Source of the DNA: Phytophthora colocasiae
Lineage: Eukaryota; Oomycota; Peronosporomycetes; Peronosporales; Peronosporaceae
Direction of reading: 5' to 3'
DNA length: 64,000 nucleotides
Assembly (NCBI GenBank): GCA_018806915.1
Contig: JAGKQI010000103.1
Coordinates: forward strand, 2,046,001-2,110,000
The position numbers and the translations under genes were made by a program. Positions 23,683-32,205 of this stretch are shown in pieces. Position 1 is the first letter of the stretch. The number at the start of each line of letters is the position of its first letter. The notes beneath the pieces were generated by a model. The model was not told the DNA's origin and searched no databases. It was given only the letters and a program-made list of their open reading frames with translations.

Positions 23683-24957
23683 TCAGTAGCGCTGTCGGCT
23701 CATCGGCTTTGCCTCGCCAAGCGCGTCACGGCTGGCGCCAGTGGCCACGCGGGGAGCGGGGTATCCCTGGTCCATTGCCACCTGTCGGTCGTCACGGTAA
23801 CCAGCCGAGCGGTACGACTGCTGAGGAGCTTCACCTTCCTTCGATTCGTCACGAACGTACACGCGGCCTTGCGACGCAATTTGACGTCCATCACGTGCAG
23901 CTTCCTGACGAGGGTCAGCACGAGCGCTACGCTCTCCCTCGCCACTGGTACCACGTTCCCGACGGCCGCTGCGCAGATTGAGCACGGTCCAGTCGAACAT
24001 GGCGTCGAACTGGAATCCCTTACGGAAGAACAGCTCCTTGAACAGACGCTTGAGGTAAGCGTAGTCAGGCTTGTCGTCGAAGCGCAGCGCACGGCAGTAC
24101 TCGAAGTAGGCACGGAACTCAGCCGGGTAGCCCTTGCAGAGCACCTCAATAGGGGTGTTCATCTTCTTCTCCATGATCTTCTCGTACTTCTGCTTCTTCG
24201 TGTTGGCCTTGAGTCCTTGCCACGGCAGACTGCCGCGGATGAAGTACATGTACACGTATCCAAGGGACTCGAGATCGTCACGACGACTCTGCTCAATGCC
24301 GACGTGGGTGTTGATGGAGGCGTAACGAGCCGTACCCGTCAGGTTCTTGTTCTCACGGTAAGGAATGTGCTGGTGCGTCTTGGGGTCGCGGTACTTCTTG
24401 GCCAGGCCAAAGTCGATAATATGGACGATCTGGGCACGTTTGCCCAATCCGATCAAGAAGTTGTCGGGCTTGACATCACGGTGGATGAAGTTCTTGGAGT
24501 GACAGTACTCGATACGGCACAGCAGCTGGTCGGCGATCATCAGCACCGTCTTAAGCTGGAAGCGACGGCCGCAGTAGTTGAACAGGTCCTCCAGAGAGGG
24601 ACCCAGCAGGTCGATCACCATGACGTTGTACTCACCCTCAACACCGAACCATCGCAGACTCGGGACACCCACTAGAACAGCAAAATAGTAACATAACATG
24701 TTAGGTATCCAACCCATTTTGTCCAACTTAACCCATAGCAACGTACGTCCGCCGTTCAGGATCTTGTAGATCTTGGACTCGTAGAGAAGCTGTGGGTGCT
24801 TGCTCTTAACGGACTCCAGCTTGATGCCGACCTCCTCGCCTGACGTCATGTTGGTGCCCAGGTAAATGTCTCCGAAGGAGCCGCTGCCGATCTTGCGGCC
24901 CAGACGGAACTTCTTGCCGACTCGCAGCTCCAGCGCGCTCTCACGGGGGTGTGCCAT
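23683..24957 (-). CDS. casein kinase 1 (CK1) family Ser/Thr kinase
   Basis: Two exons: 24957..24747 and 24671..23683. The 75-nt intron (GTACGT to TTCTAG, 24672..24746) is a multiple of three without a stop; reading through it inserts 25 residues between LNGG and GVPSLRWFG. The spliced protein is about 399 aa. Kinase motifs are complete: glycine loop [11 protein letters not shown], lysine in [29 protein letters not shown], and the CK1-specific [20 protein letters not shown]. The C-terminal tail (from about residue 300) is Arg/Gln/Gly-rich and variable, as in CK1 delta/epsilon/YCK types. CK1 enzymes act in many pathways. No palmitoylation Cys pair is seen at the C-terminus. Confidence 0.95.
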   Translation of the reverse strand: MAHPRESALELRVGKKFRLGRKIGSGSFGDIYLGTNMTSGEEVGIKLESVKSKHPQLLYESKIYKILNGGRTLLWVKLDKMGWIPNMLCYYFAVLVGVPSLRWFGVEGEYNVMVIDLLGPSLEDLFNYCGRRFQLKTVLMIADQLLCRIEYCHSKNFIHRDVKPDNFLIGLGKRAQIVHIIDFGLAKKYRDPKTHQHIPYRENKNLTGTARYASINTHVGIEQSRRDDLESLGYVYMYFIRGSLPWQGLKANTKKQKYEKIMEKKMNTPIEVLCKGYPAEFRAYFEYCRALRFDDKPDYAYLKRLFKELFFRKGFQFDAMFDWTVLNLRSGRRERGTSGEGERSARADPRQEAARDGRQIASQGRVYVRDESKEGEAPQQSYRSAGYRDDRQVAMDQGYPAPRVATGASRDALGEAKPMSRQRY

Positions 24958-26050
24958 CCTTCTGCCGTAAATGGAAAGGGAAAAACTGGGGGGAAAGAGG
25001 CTGAAAACGCATGCAAATGGAAAACAAGTTAGTTACGTTTGGAAAGACGCCATTTCAAGCGGGTTCCCTTGTGTCTCCAAGGCTGTATAGGGTATGAGAG
25101 TGAAGAGGAGACGCAGGGGAACACACAGAGCTGCTAGTCGAAGGTAACGGAGCCCTACAGACGCAGCTAGAACGATTCCTGTGGGGGCGCTTACTTGCTC
25201 GGAGGAGAGGCGCGCGCACTAGCTTATGGGGAAGAAAGAAACAGGGGGCGACGGCTCGCAAGTGGAGGAGAGACAGCGCAAAAGGTGGCGTTTTAGGTCC
25301 GAAATAGACAATTCGCAACTTGACAAACCTGTCAGAAGTAATAAAGTGGGTGACAAAGCGACAGGCGGAATAACTGGTTATAGATGTTGTTTTACTAGTA
25401 AATGTAACCAGAGCTTCAATTGTGTTGATAATGTAATATTAGTATTTACGGAGTTGCTGTTTGTTGGATATTAGAATTAACAGTTTTTGAGCATGTAATT
25501 ACGCAAAGCGACGATGCGTAAAAATAAACTGTGAGAAGCTTTACTGAATCCAAGTCATTTACCTTCACTCTTTTCGGGGGCACTCACCACCGGGGCAGTA
25601 AAACGGAGCACGCGAGTCGCTATATCGTCGATCGAGCGAGAAATGCGTGCGACAGCTGATACAAGCGCTGTTCCGGCAGCTGCACGCATTCTGTCGTCAC
25701 AAGTCACGTAACCTGTAGCAAAACGCTGATGGACGTCGTGCCGTCGCCACCGTCGCCACCGTCGTCAGGTTTCCGCATATCGTCCGACCAGTCGATCGCC
25801 CACTTGAACGCTGTTAACCTACAGCTTCTCCTGCAGCCTTCTCTCCAATCTTTGTGCCGCTCCTTCGTGTCTCTCTCGCCATGCGTCAGAACACATCGTA
25901 CTTAGTAGGGTTCAACCTGATAGATGTACTGTATATTATCTACTAGATACGATTATTCCCGATTACGCTTTCTACGGACACATCGTCCCGTAAAGAACAC
26001 CGGAATGCGTATCAGCCGTCACCTTAACCTCCTTCATTAACGTATCCGCC
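24958..26050. other. intergenic region, divergent CK1 / methyltransferase promoters
   Basis: About 1.1 kb between two divergent starts. It contains a short GTCGCCACC triplet-like repeat near 25742-25765 and pyrimidine-rich patches, but no frame with coding character or recognisable RNA gene. Confidence 0.5.
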
Positions 26051-27048
26051 ATGTCCTCCGCAACAGTTCAAGTCCGTAGCACAACTGCCAGTGGCTCAGC
26101 TGTCTACGAGTCGGAGAGGGCTGTGCACGAGTATCTGCAGTTCCACTACGGTACGTTTAGTCAGCCACTCGTTGAGAAATACCTTTTGTATCAATCCCCT
26201 GATCTTTTTTGTCTACTAGAGGAACCATCGACAGTTGTTCCTTACAGCTTCGCCCCATTAGATGCGTTGCAGTTCCTGCCCCGTACAGTAGAGCGTTGTG
26301 CCAAGTTGACGCCGGCTGCACAGCACAGTCGCGCACTGGATATCGGTTGTGCGGTGGGGCGAGCCACGTTCGAGCTCAGCAAGTATTATGACGAGGTGAG
26401 TAGGAAGATTGTTGTCGTTGTTACTTGAAGCTGATAGGTAGAGTGGCTTTCTTCTGTAGGCCGTGGGGATCGACTTCTCGCAGCACTTTGTGGATGCTGC
26501 CAAGCAGATGAAAGAGCAGGGGGCGATGGAGTACGAAGCTCATATTCAGGGAGAGATCCATGAGGTGCGTCGTGTGAAGCTGCCCGAAGGTGCCAAGCCG
26601 GCCAACGTTGTTTTCCAGCAAGGAGATGCCTGCAACTTGTCCTCTTCTCTTGGTAAGTTTCCTAGAGTTTTAATCTGTTCGACCGTGAAGCTAAAGTTTT
26701 TTTCTTTCGACAGGCAAATTCGACGCAGTGCTCGCTACCAACCTGCTATGCCGCTTGCCGGAGCCCGAGAAGTTTCTGATGGAAATTGGTGGATTCATCA
26801 ATTCTGGTGGCGTTCTCGCCCTCGTCAGTCCGTACTCGTGGCTGGAGGAGTACACGGCGAAGGACAAGTGGATTGGTGGCGTGCGTGACGCAAACGGCAA
26901 GCCTGTTGACAGCTTCAGCGTGATTGAGAAGCTGCTTTCCAAGGATTTCGAGCTAGTCGAGCGTCAGGACTTCCCGTTCATGATCCGTGAGCACGAGCGC
27001 AAGTTTCAGTGGGGCGTGTCGGACGGCACGTACTGGAAGCGCAAGTAG
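26051..27048 (+). CDS. OvoA C-terminal-type methyltransferase (putative 4-mercaptohistidine N1-methyltransferase)
   Basis: Four exons: 26051..26150, 26220..26395, 26460..26652 and 26714..27048, in phase, about 267 aa. The first intron (69 nt, GTACGT to TACTAG) is a multiple of three without a stop. Splicing it gives EYLQFHYEEPSTVVPYSF, the spacing expected for this family. SAM motif I is ALDIGCAVGRATFELSKYYD, followed by AVGIDFSQHFVDAA, later GGVLALVSPYSWLEEYT and KWIGGVRDANGKPVDSFSV. This is the methyltransferase half of ovothiol synthase OvoA; here it stands alone without the sulfoxide-synthase half. Substrate is inferred from family only. A decayed partial copy lies at 29668..29865. Confidence 0.85.
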
Positions 27049-27546
27049 GTGCAAGTTCGCTCTGATATGGTAACACGGCAACGCATTTTCAAAGAACCCG
27101 AGTCTACAGTAGATTACAAAGTCATTCTCACGTGTATCCCGCAAAACGGAGCTGAAAGACCGTGCAAGCGAAAGCAACCTGGGCGACTTTGACTAGCAGC
27201 TAATACTATCGGAAGACTATTGACTGACCTACAGCCAGTAAGTGACTATATTAACGGAGAGGCGAAAGAGACGGAGGCGAGTAAGAAGAGCAGCGGGAGC
27301 TTGACGATCGGTCCGCGCAGAGGCACCTGAGTTCACGCAATGCACCTGCTACCTTTGGACTGGGAGCACCGCACCTCATCGCACCTGTGAGATTGCCGCA
27401 ACGACCGACCGTACTGGAAGCTCCCCTGACTTGGTTCTGTCTAGCTGTCTGCTTGCTCGCCCCGCTTTGGTGTTTCTGTGTGTCGGTGTCGCTCTTGGGA
27501 TGTCTTTGCCTCTCTCACAACCTAGCAGTTGCTTGGCACAAGTATG
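27049..27546. other. intergenic region between convergent genes
   Basis: About 500 bp between the methyltransferase stop and the 3' end of the convergent cyclin gene. Several open frames exist but they lack starts with context or coding bias. I see nothing specific in it. Confidence 0.4.
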
Positions 27547-28404
27547 TTACGCGTTCACCCCTAGCGCGACAGCGCTCCTCCTTTTCTGCCCAGATGCCCG
27601 GCTTGATTTTGTGCAGGCAATCCCATTCCCGTTGGCTGCTGTCGAGTTTCCTGCCGCTGTGACGGCGCCGTTCTCGCCGTCTTCTACTGTCCGGCGGTGG
27701 TGCATGGGGGTCAATTGCTGTGATTGGCGGTGATGCAGCGGCACCGGGTGGCTGCGTCGATGTTCCTGAGGTGGCGGCACCTTGGGGTAACTCTCGGTCA
27801 CGTACACGAGCTGCCCTTCAAGCTGCGGGTCTGGTGCGACGAAGTGGCGCATCTGGTAGAACGGAGACTGAGGCAGGGACGAGTTGCGCACACGCGTGTA
27901 CATGTAGTGGCTGGCCAGTTCGTTGTAGTAGCGGGCGTACGTCTCGCTGCTCACGTGGAGACTGAAGTTGATGAGCAGCAAATACTCGACCTCAAGCTCG
28001 TTCATCTCTGGACACGGCACACCGCCCACTTTAGCGTAGTAGGCATTGTTAAAGTAGTGGTCGTCGAAGAACTTGGCAGCCAGCACGACGCTCGTAATGA
28101 CCACTCGATGCACATTGAGCTCCGTGAGCACAAAGCCTTGCATCTGATGCAGGCGGTCCATGTACACGAGTGCGAGCACGAAGCATTCAGGGCTGCAACT
28201 CGCATACTTGTGGATGCGCGTGAGGTAGTCGCGTACGGAGATGCCTGGCGCGCGGAAGGCCTCAAACTTGGTTTTGTGGTAGTAGCCTAATGGCATGCGG
28301 TCGCTGGCGTGCACCATGGACTCGACGACAACCGCCAGTGTCTGGACAATAGCTCGACCTCGCTCGTCATTGGACTCGGCCGTGTCGTCCAGCATTATCG
28401 TCAT
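27547..28404 (-). CDS. PHO80-type (P/U-type) cyclin
   Basis: A 285-aa single-exon protein from MTIMLDDTAESND. The cyclin box is clear: SVRDYLTRIHKYASCSPECF, then ALVYMDRLHQ, LNVHRVVITSVVLAAKFFDD and the PHO80 hallmark NNAYYAKVGGVPCPEMN followed by LEVEYLLLINFSLHV. Such cyclins pair with Pho85-like CDKs and, in protists, with CRK kinases, acting in nutrient signalling or cell-cycle control. The C-terminal third (from about residue 195) is His/Pro/Gln-rich and ends in a basic stretch (SGQKRRSAVALG); it looks disordered. There is no destruction box that I can see. Confidence 0.92.
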   Translation of the reverse strand: MTIMLDDTAESNDERGRAIVQTLAVVVESMVHASDRMPLGYYHKTKFEAFRAPGISVRDYLTRIHKYASCSPECFVLALVYMDRLHQMQGFVLTELNVHRVVITSVVLAAKFFDDHYFNNAYYAKVGGVPCPEMNELEVEYLLLINFSLHVSSETYARYYNELASHYMYTRVRNSSLPQSPFYQMRHFVAPDPQLEGQLVYVTESYPKVPPPQEHRRSHPVPLHHRQSQQLTPMHHRRTVEDGENGAVTAAGNSTAANGNGIACTKSSRASGQKRRSAVALGVNA

Positions 28405-29303
28405 TATCTACGGAGGGGGGAAGGACGGAGGTCCTGTGCCTGTACTGCTTTGGGTCTTCCTGCCGGTTGTAACTGTGCTGTAATGATGGCTGGCTGAGGG
28501 GGAGTATCTGTCTGTGGTAACTGTACACAGGTCCCTCGTAGCAGTGACTGGCCTTGTTCTCTCGAAGAAAAAAGGAACAATCTGAAGAGGCAAAGCTGTC
28601 TCGGGACGAGAAGGTTTTCTTCTCGCTCTTAGCGCCTTTTTTGGCTTTGCAAACACCCACAGACTCTGGATGCATAGAGGGGCTGGTTTAGCCCAGCTCA
28701 CACTTGTTGGTTGGCAGCGGAGCAACTACTGAGTCGAGTACCGGTATTTTGTATTTGAGAAAACAGAGGAGCGTGTGTTTTTGCGGCAAATCCTCTCAGC
28801 GCAGGAAGAACATGGGACACCCTCCGCGGCTGCCGAATGCAATGAAGTGTCCTTTGAGGATCGGAAAGCCATTCGTCTGCACTCTGTAGGTATATGCCAT
28901 GTTTATCAGAAGTAGAAAGACGTTTGCTTTCGCTCGTTCGTTGGAAGCCAAAAGCCTGATGAGGGTACATGGGTTTATCTTCGCAATGGTTTAGATCAAG
29001 AAGCCATGCTTGATCTTCATCTCCGTAATCCATTACGCCAAAGCGTCCTCCACCACCAGTTTTTTTGAGCGACGAAAATAGAACTTGGGGAAAGGTGACT
29101 CATAGGGGTTTCGCATACTGAAATCAAGTCGGACGCTATGCTGGTGCAGGTAGATTTTCGTAGGAATGAGCAGACCTGTACGTCTTGATGCGATACCAAG
29201 ACAGCTAATCATTGCTGCAGCTATTCCAGTGCTAAGCATACATGTACATGTACATGTACTTGTATTGCGTTGAGGAGACCTGGCCGTCTCGAATTCCACC
29301 GAA
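28405..29303. other. intergenic/accessory DNA with a degenerate duplicated segment
   Basis: No supported gene. Near 28985-29060 the minus strand reads GGTGGTGGAGGACGCTTTGG and, about 25 nt later, ATGGCTTCTTGATC. A related pair (GGGGGAGGCTTTGG, ATGGCTTCTTGATC) recurs at about 29905-29950, so this is probably another decayed duplicate. CATGTACATGTACATGTAC at 29239-29257 is a short self-complementary repeat. Confidence 0.4.
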
Positions 29304-29428
29304 ATAACCTTCTCGAAAGGTCGCGGTATCCCCCCTCGGTATCGTACTTAACCGACTCTCTCTGTAACAGAGAGAGTCGGTTAAGTACGATACCGAGGGG
29401 GGATACCGCGACCTTTCGAGAAGGTTAT
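29304..29428. repeat. 125-bp perfect palindrome (62-bp arms, 1-nt centre)
   Basis: Left arm 29304-29365 starts ATAACCTTCTCGAAAGG and right arm 29367-29428 ends CCTTTCGAGAAGGTTAT; every base of the 62-bp arms pairs, including the run of six C against six G, around a single A at 29366. Pairing stops sharply at both ends. No target duplication is visible. It lies 20 bp before the KRI1 relic. It may be a fold-back (MITE-like) element or a hairpin left by a rearrangement; an assembly or library artefact is also possible because such palindromes are unstable in cloning. Confidence 0.9.
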
Positions 29429-29447
29429 CTTGAGTCTGTACCTCAGT

Positions 29448-29668
29448 GTCAATTGGCTGTTCTTGTACATGTTCAAGTCGCTCTCGTAAGGCCTCCAAGG
29501 CGACCAGCGCTTCGTCTCAAGCCTCTACACAGCAGCATGACGATGATCTACTTGTTCCCAGGGCGTAAGCCCAAGACGGACGAGACACAGGAAGTTGATG
29601 CTGAACAGCCGAAGAAGAAGCGGAAACGCAGCAAGAAGAAGGTTGCAGAGACGTCAAACCTGAAGAAG
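29448..29668 (+). pseudogene. KRI1 relic with large internal deletion
   Basis: The segment copies the intact KRI1 gene at 32206: the 5' leader (GTGTCAATTGG against GTGTCAATCGG) and the first 33 or so codons (TCAAGTCGCTCTCGTAAGG and on). It then jumps at about 29559-29562 from codons near 32302 to codons near 33933 (CGTAAGCCCAAGACGG), deleting about 1.6 kb. It continues through the Lys-rich C-terminal stretch (GAAGAAGAAGCGGAAACGCA) to AAACCTGAAGAAG. The original ATG is lost (ATGTTC in place of ATGGGC, different frame context). It fuses directly to a methyltransferase relic. Confidence 0.85.
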
Positions 29669-29865
29669 ATGACCAAGTGGTCCTCGTGCCTAGGTACGTT
29701 CCATTAGGGTTTAAACGATTCCAGATGTGAGGCTAATTTGTTTTTTCTTTCAACAGGCAAATTCGACGCAGTGCTCGCTACCAACCGGGCCCGAGAAGTT
29801 CTTAACCCCTCTGATAATCTGAGATTGGTGGGTTTATCAACCCTGGTGGCCTTGTAGTCGTGTAC
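29668..29865 (+). pseudogene. relic of the OvoA-type methyltransferase gene
   Basis: The sequence aligns with the intact gene around 26625-26825: end of exon 3, a diverged intron 3 with donor GGTACG and acceptor TTTCAACAG, then GCAAATTCGACGCAGTGCTC, identical to exon 4. A gap of about 20 bp follows, then GGGCCCGAGAAGTTCTTAA and a diverged stretch (GGGTTTATCAACCCTGGTGG). The intron is retained, so this arose by DNA duplication and not by retrotransposition. Frameshifts and stops make it non-functional. It follows the KRI1 relic without a spacer. Confidence 0.85.
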
Positions 29866-30083
29866 GAGGGTGGACTGATGAGAGCGAGAAACGTTGCAAA
29901 GATTTGGATCAAGAAGCCATACTCCCTCCCCCAAAGCCTCCCCCACCATTGTAGGCAAGTGATTCAAACTACAACAAGCATGGTGCGTCACGAAAATGCA
30001 ACAGATCAAATTTTATTTCGAATTCTCTTTTGCTGTAGATTATCTCTCGCTCTTCAATCACCAGCAAACGTTCGTTAGCTCAA

Positions 30084-32066
30084 TTAACTCGAAGTTTGTT
30101 CCAGTCGATAGGTCGCAACGTACAAAGGGATATGTTGCTTTACGTCTGGTTTCGAAATCACGACAGGCGACAATCTGAAGGTGTCCATCAAGCTGATATC
30201 TTCGTTTTGCGACGAATGGAGTACGATGTAGCACACCTTTGCTTTTCCCACAAATGGCTGCGCGAGCATCCAGAGAATCTCAGCGTCACACTTGTGTTTC
30301 TTAGCCTTCGTCAACTGCAGGAAACAAATTTGGTTTTCTTCCTCGTTCTTGAATTGGCATTTTGCTACCGCATCAATTGTTTCGCACAAAGTATTCCTCG
30401 GAATCCAGTAATCTATACTCGATAGGTCGTTGGCCCAATCTTTCATTTCTCGGACGCATTGTTTGATGTCGACACCACTCCACTTGACATTGCTCGTCGG
30501 CGCGCACGTTATCGTGCCAGTGTCCGCCTCCATAAGGGCTCGCCACACCCTCTCCTTCATTCCGTTACCACGACTCACGTTGTCGTACGTGCGATAGTTC
30601 ATGACAATCGTTCGTTTATTGCGCACTTGAGCATGGAAATAGTTTTCCAGTGCAACACCTTCCAGGCGATCATCGGCCAACCCCTTCGCAATTTCAGCGA
30701 GCTCTTTGAAAAATACTGGTTGCATTAAACTTGCCAGGTACTGCAGCACGTGTGGAGAAGTTACAGCGGCATCCCATTCACCTTGATCTACGTAAGCCTT
30801 TGGATTTGCCACAGCTTTCACACCCCGCATACGAAGACGATCAATCTGCTCGTCTCCCCCACATCCAACTGATGTATGTAGATTTCGCCCATGCTCAGGT
30901 GTCTTGATACGATTCAAGGCGGACTGGACACTCAGTCTCGAGTTAGGGTTCAAAAATTCACGTAGAGATCCACCCGACACGAAGTACTGATCAGCAATAA
31001 CCTCTTTTTCTGGATACCCAAACGCAAGGGCCAGAAGTTTCAAGTCATGTCGCTTCCAGTAGGGCATCAAGCAGAGGGTAACGTAAAGAGAACCTTCACT
31101 GTGTGGATCAAACTGTCCCGACGTTGACAAGATCGTGTGGTCTCGCAAGTGCCGCGAGTTGGTGGAAAAGATACGTTTTTGATTGACACCGTCCACACAC
31201 GGCCAGAACAAACCATTTGAGCTGAGCTTCTTCACTTCGTCAAAGAGTTGGTCATATATCTTGACCTCCGCGCCCTCCCATAGATAGTATTTTTTCTGAT
31301 AGAGCAAGCACGTGAAACTCTCTTCCCGTCCACACAGAACAGTACGGTACCACAATACTGGATGATCACTCGTGGCTGCGACATAAAAACAGAGCAAGGC
31401 TAACACGCAGCTTTTGCCTGTCCCTGGGCTCCCCATGAAAATGAACTGCTTTTTGACGTCACCATTGTCAAAGTTTGTTTTGAAATGCTGAAGATTCTCC
31501 AATACACAAAGCACCTCTTTCCGCACGAAAAACTTGGATCCAGTAAAACCAACAATGTCGCCAATCGCTTTGATGTCCTTCACTTTCCCACAGTCTTGGT
31601 CGTTCCACTCGAACATTTGCAAAAAGTCTCCTTCCGTGGGTAAGAAACCATTTTTCGAACAGGTATCCAGCAGATCGCTTAGACTTGTCGTTTCACCTCT
31701 CTTTCTTTTCTTGCCAACTGGCAACACCACGAGGACGTGGATCTGACGAAGCACGGGGGGGTCCATTCCTTTTAGCATGTCCACCAGTGGATTCGCTCCA
31801 ACCAGCTCTTTGCCTTTCTCCGTTAGTGCTTCAATGAGAGGGGTTTTCTTTCCCTTCTCCAACTCCGCCATATCTTTACTGTAAGTTGACAGCCACGCAG
31901 AGCCCCCCGTCTTCGCGGGGAAGAGTTTCAGCTCGACAGCAGGAAACTTGTAATCGTTCCTATCGCATATTTCCCTCTTTAACGCATAGACCGACGCGTT
32001 CTCGTCGAAATTGACATCGAACGAGCTGTTCTCGACGCCAACGATCGCACACGAGATATTTACCAT
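30084..32066 (-). CDS. Crinkler (CRN) family protein with P-loop NTPase region
   Basis: A 660-aa intronless protein with ATG at 32066. The N-terminal header has the CRN layout: a ubiquitin-like beta segment, LKLFPAKTGG at about residues 46-55 (the LFLAK-type motif with Pro for Leu), a DWL-like helical stretch, and HVLVVLP at 110-116 closing the header. KKRKRGE at 119-125 is a likely nuclear-localisation signal. The C-terminal region carries a Walker A loop GSPGTGKS at about 213-220 and continues to a region that may be a nuclease-like fold, which I cannot confirm. CRNs are oomycete effectors thought to act in host nuclei; no classical signal peptide is seen, as in many CRNs. The gene is complete, sits among decayed duplicates, and points away from KRI1 (139 bp apart). 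Confidence 0.85.
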   Translation of the reverse strand: MVNISCAIVGVENSSFDVNFDENASVYALKREICDRNDYKFPAVELKLFPAKTGGSAWLSTYSKDMAELEKGKKTPLIEALTEKGKELVGANPLVDMLKGMDPPVLRQIHVLVVLPVGKKRKRGETTSLSDLLDTCSKNGFLPTEGDFLQMFEWNDQDCGKVKDIKAIGDIVGFTGSKFFVRKEVLCVLENLQHFKTNFDNGDVKKQFIFMGSPGTGKSCVLALLCFYVAATSDHPVLWYRTVLCGREESFTCLLYQKKYYLWEGAEVKIYDQLFDEVKKLSSNGLFWPCVDGVNQKRIFSTNSRHLRDHTILSTSGQFDPHSEGSLYVTLCLMPYWKRHDLKLLALAFGYPEKEVIADQYFVSGGSLREFLNPNSRLSVQSALNRIKTPEHGRNLHTSVGCGGDEQIDRLRMRGVKAVANPKAYVDQGEWDAAVTSPHVLQYLASLMQPVFFKELAEIAKGLADDRLEGVALENYFHAQVRNKRTIVMNYRTYDNVSRGNGMKERVWRALMEADTGTITCAPTSNVKWSGVDIKQCVREMKDWANDLSSIDYWIPRNTLCETIDAVAKCQFKNEEENQICFLQLTKAKKHKCDAEILWMLAQPFVGKAKVCYIVLHSSQNEDISLMDTFRLSPVVISKPDVKQHIPLYVATYRLEQTSS

Positions 32067-32205
32067 CTTTTCTAGAAATGTGTGTTGTGGTACATAACAG
32101 AATAATCTTTAAGAACTACTCGTAAGGTACTAGTATTACAAAAACAGTACAAGTACAGCATCGCCAGCCATCCATCACTTTGACTTGTGTCAATCGGTTG
32201 TATCA

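Noticed and set aside
23383..24675. 430-codon plus-strand frame opposite casein kinase 1
   Set aside because: Mirror of a conserved kinase exon with strong codon bias; translation has no known domain, and it crosses the kinase intron.
25200..25480. short frame in the CK1/methyltransferase intergenic DNA
   Set aside because: No start context, no intron support, Arg/Lys-rich low-information translation.
29270..29707. plus-strand frame running through the palindrome and KRI1 relic
   Set aside because: It translates the palindrome and out-of-frame relic pieces; there is no homology in the frame.
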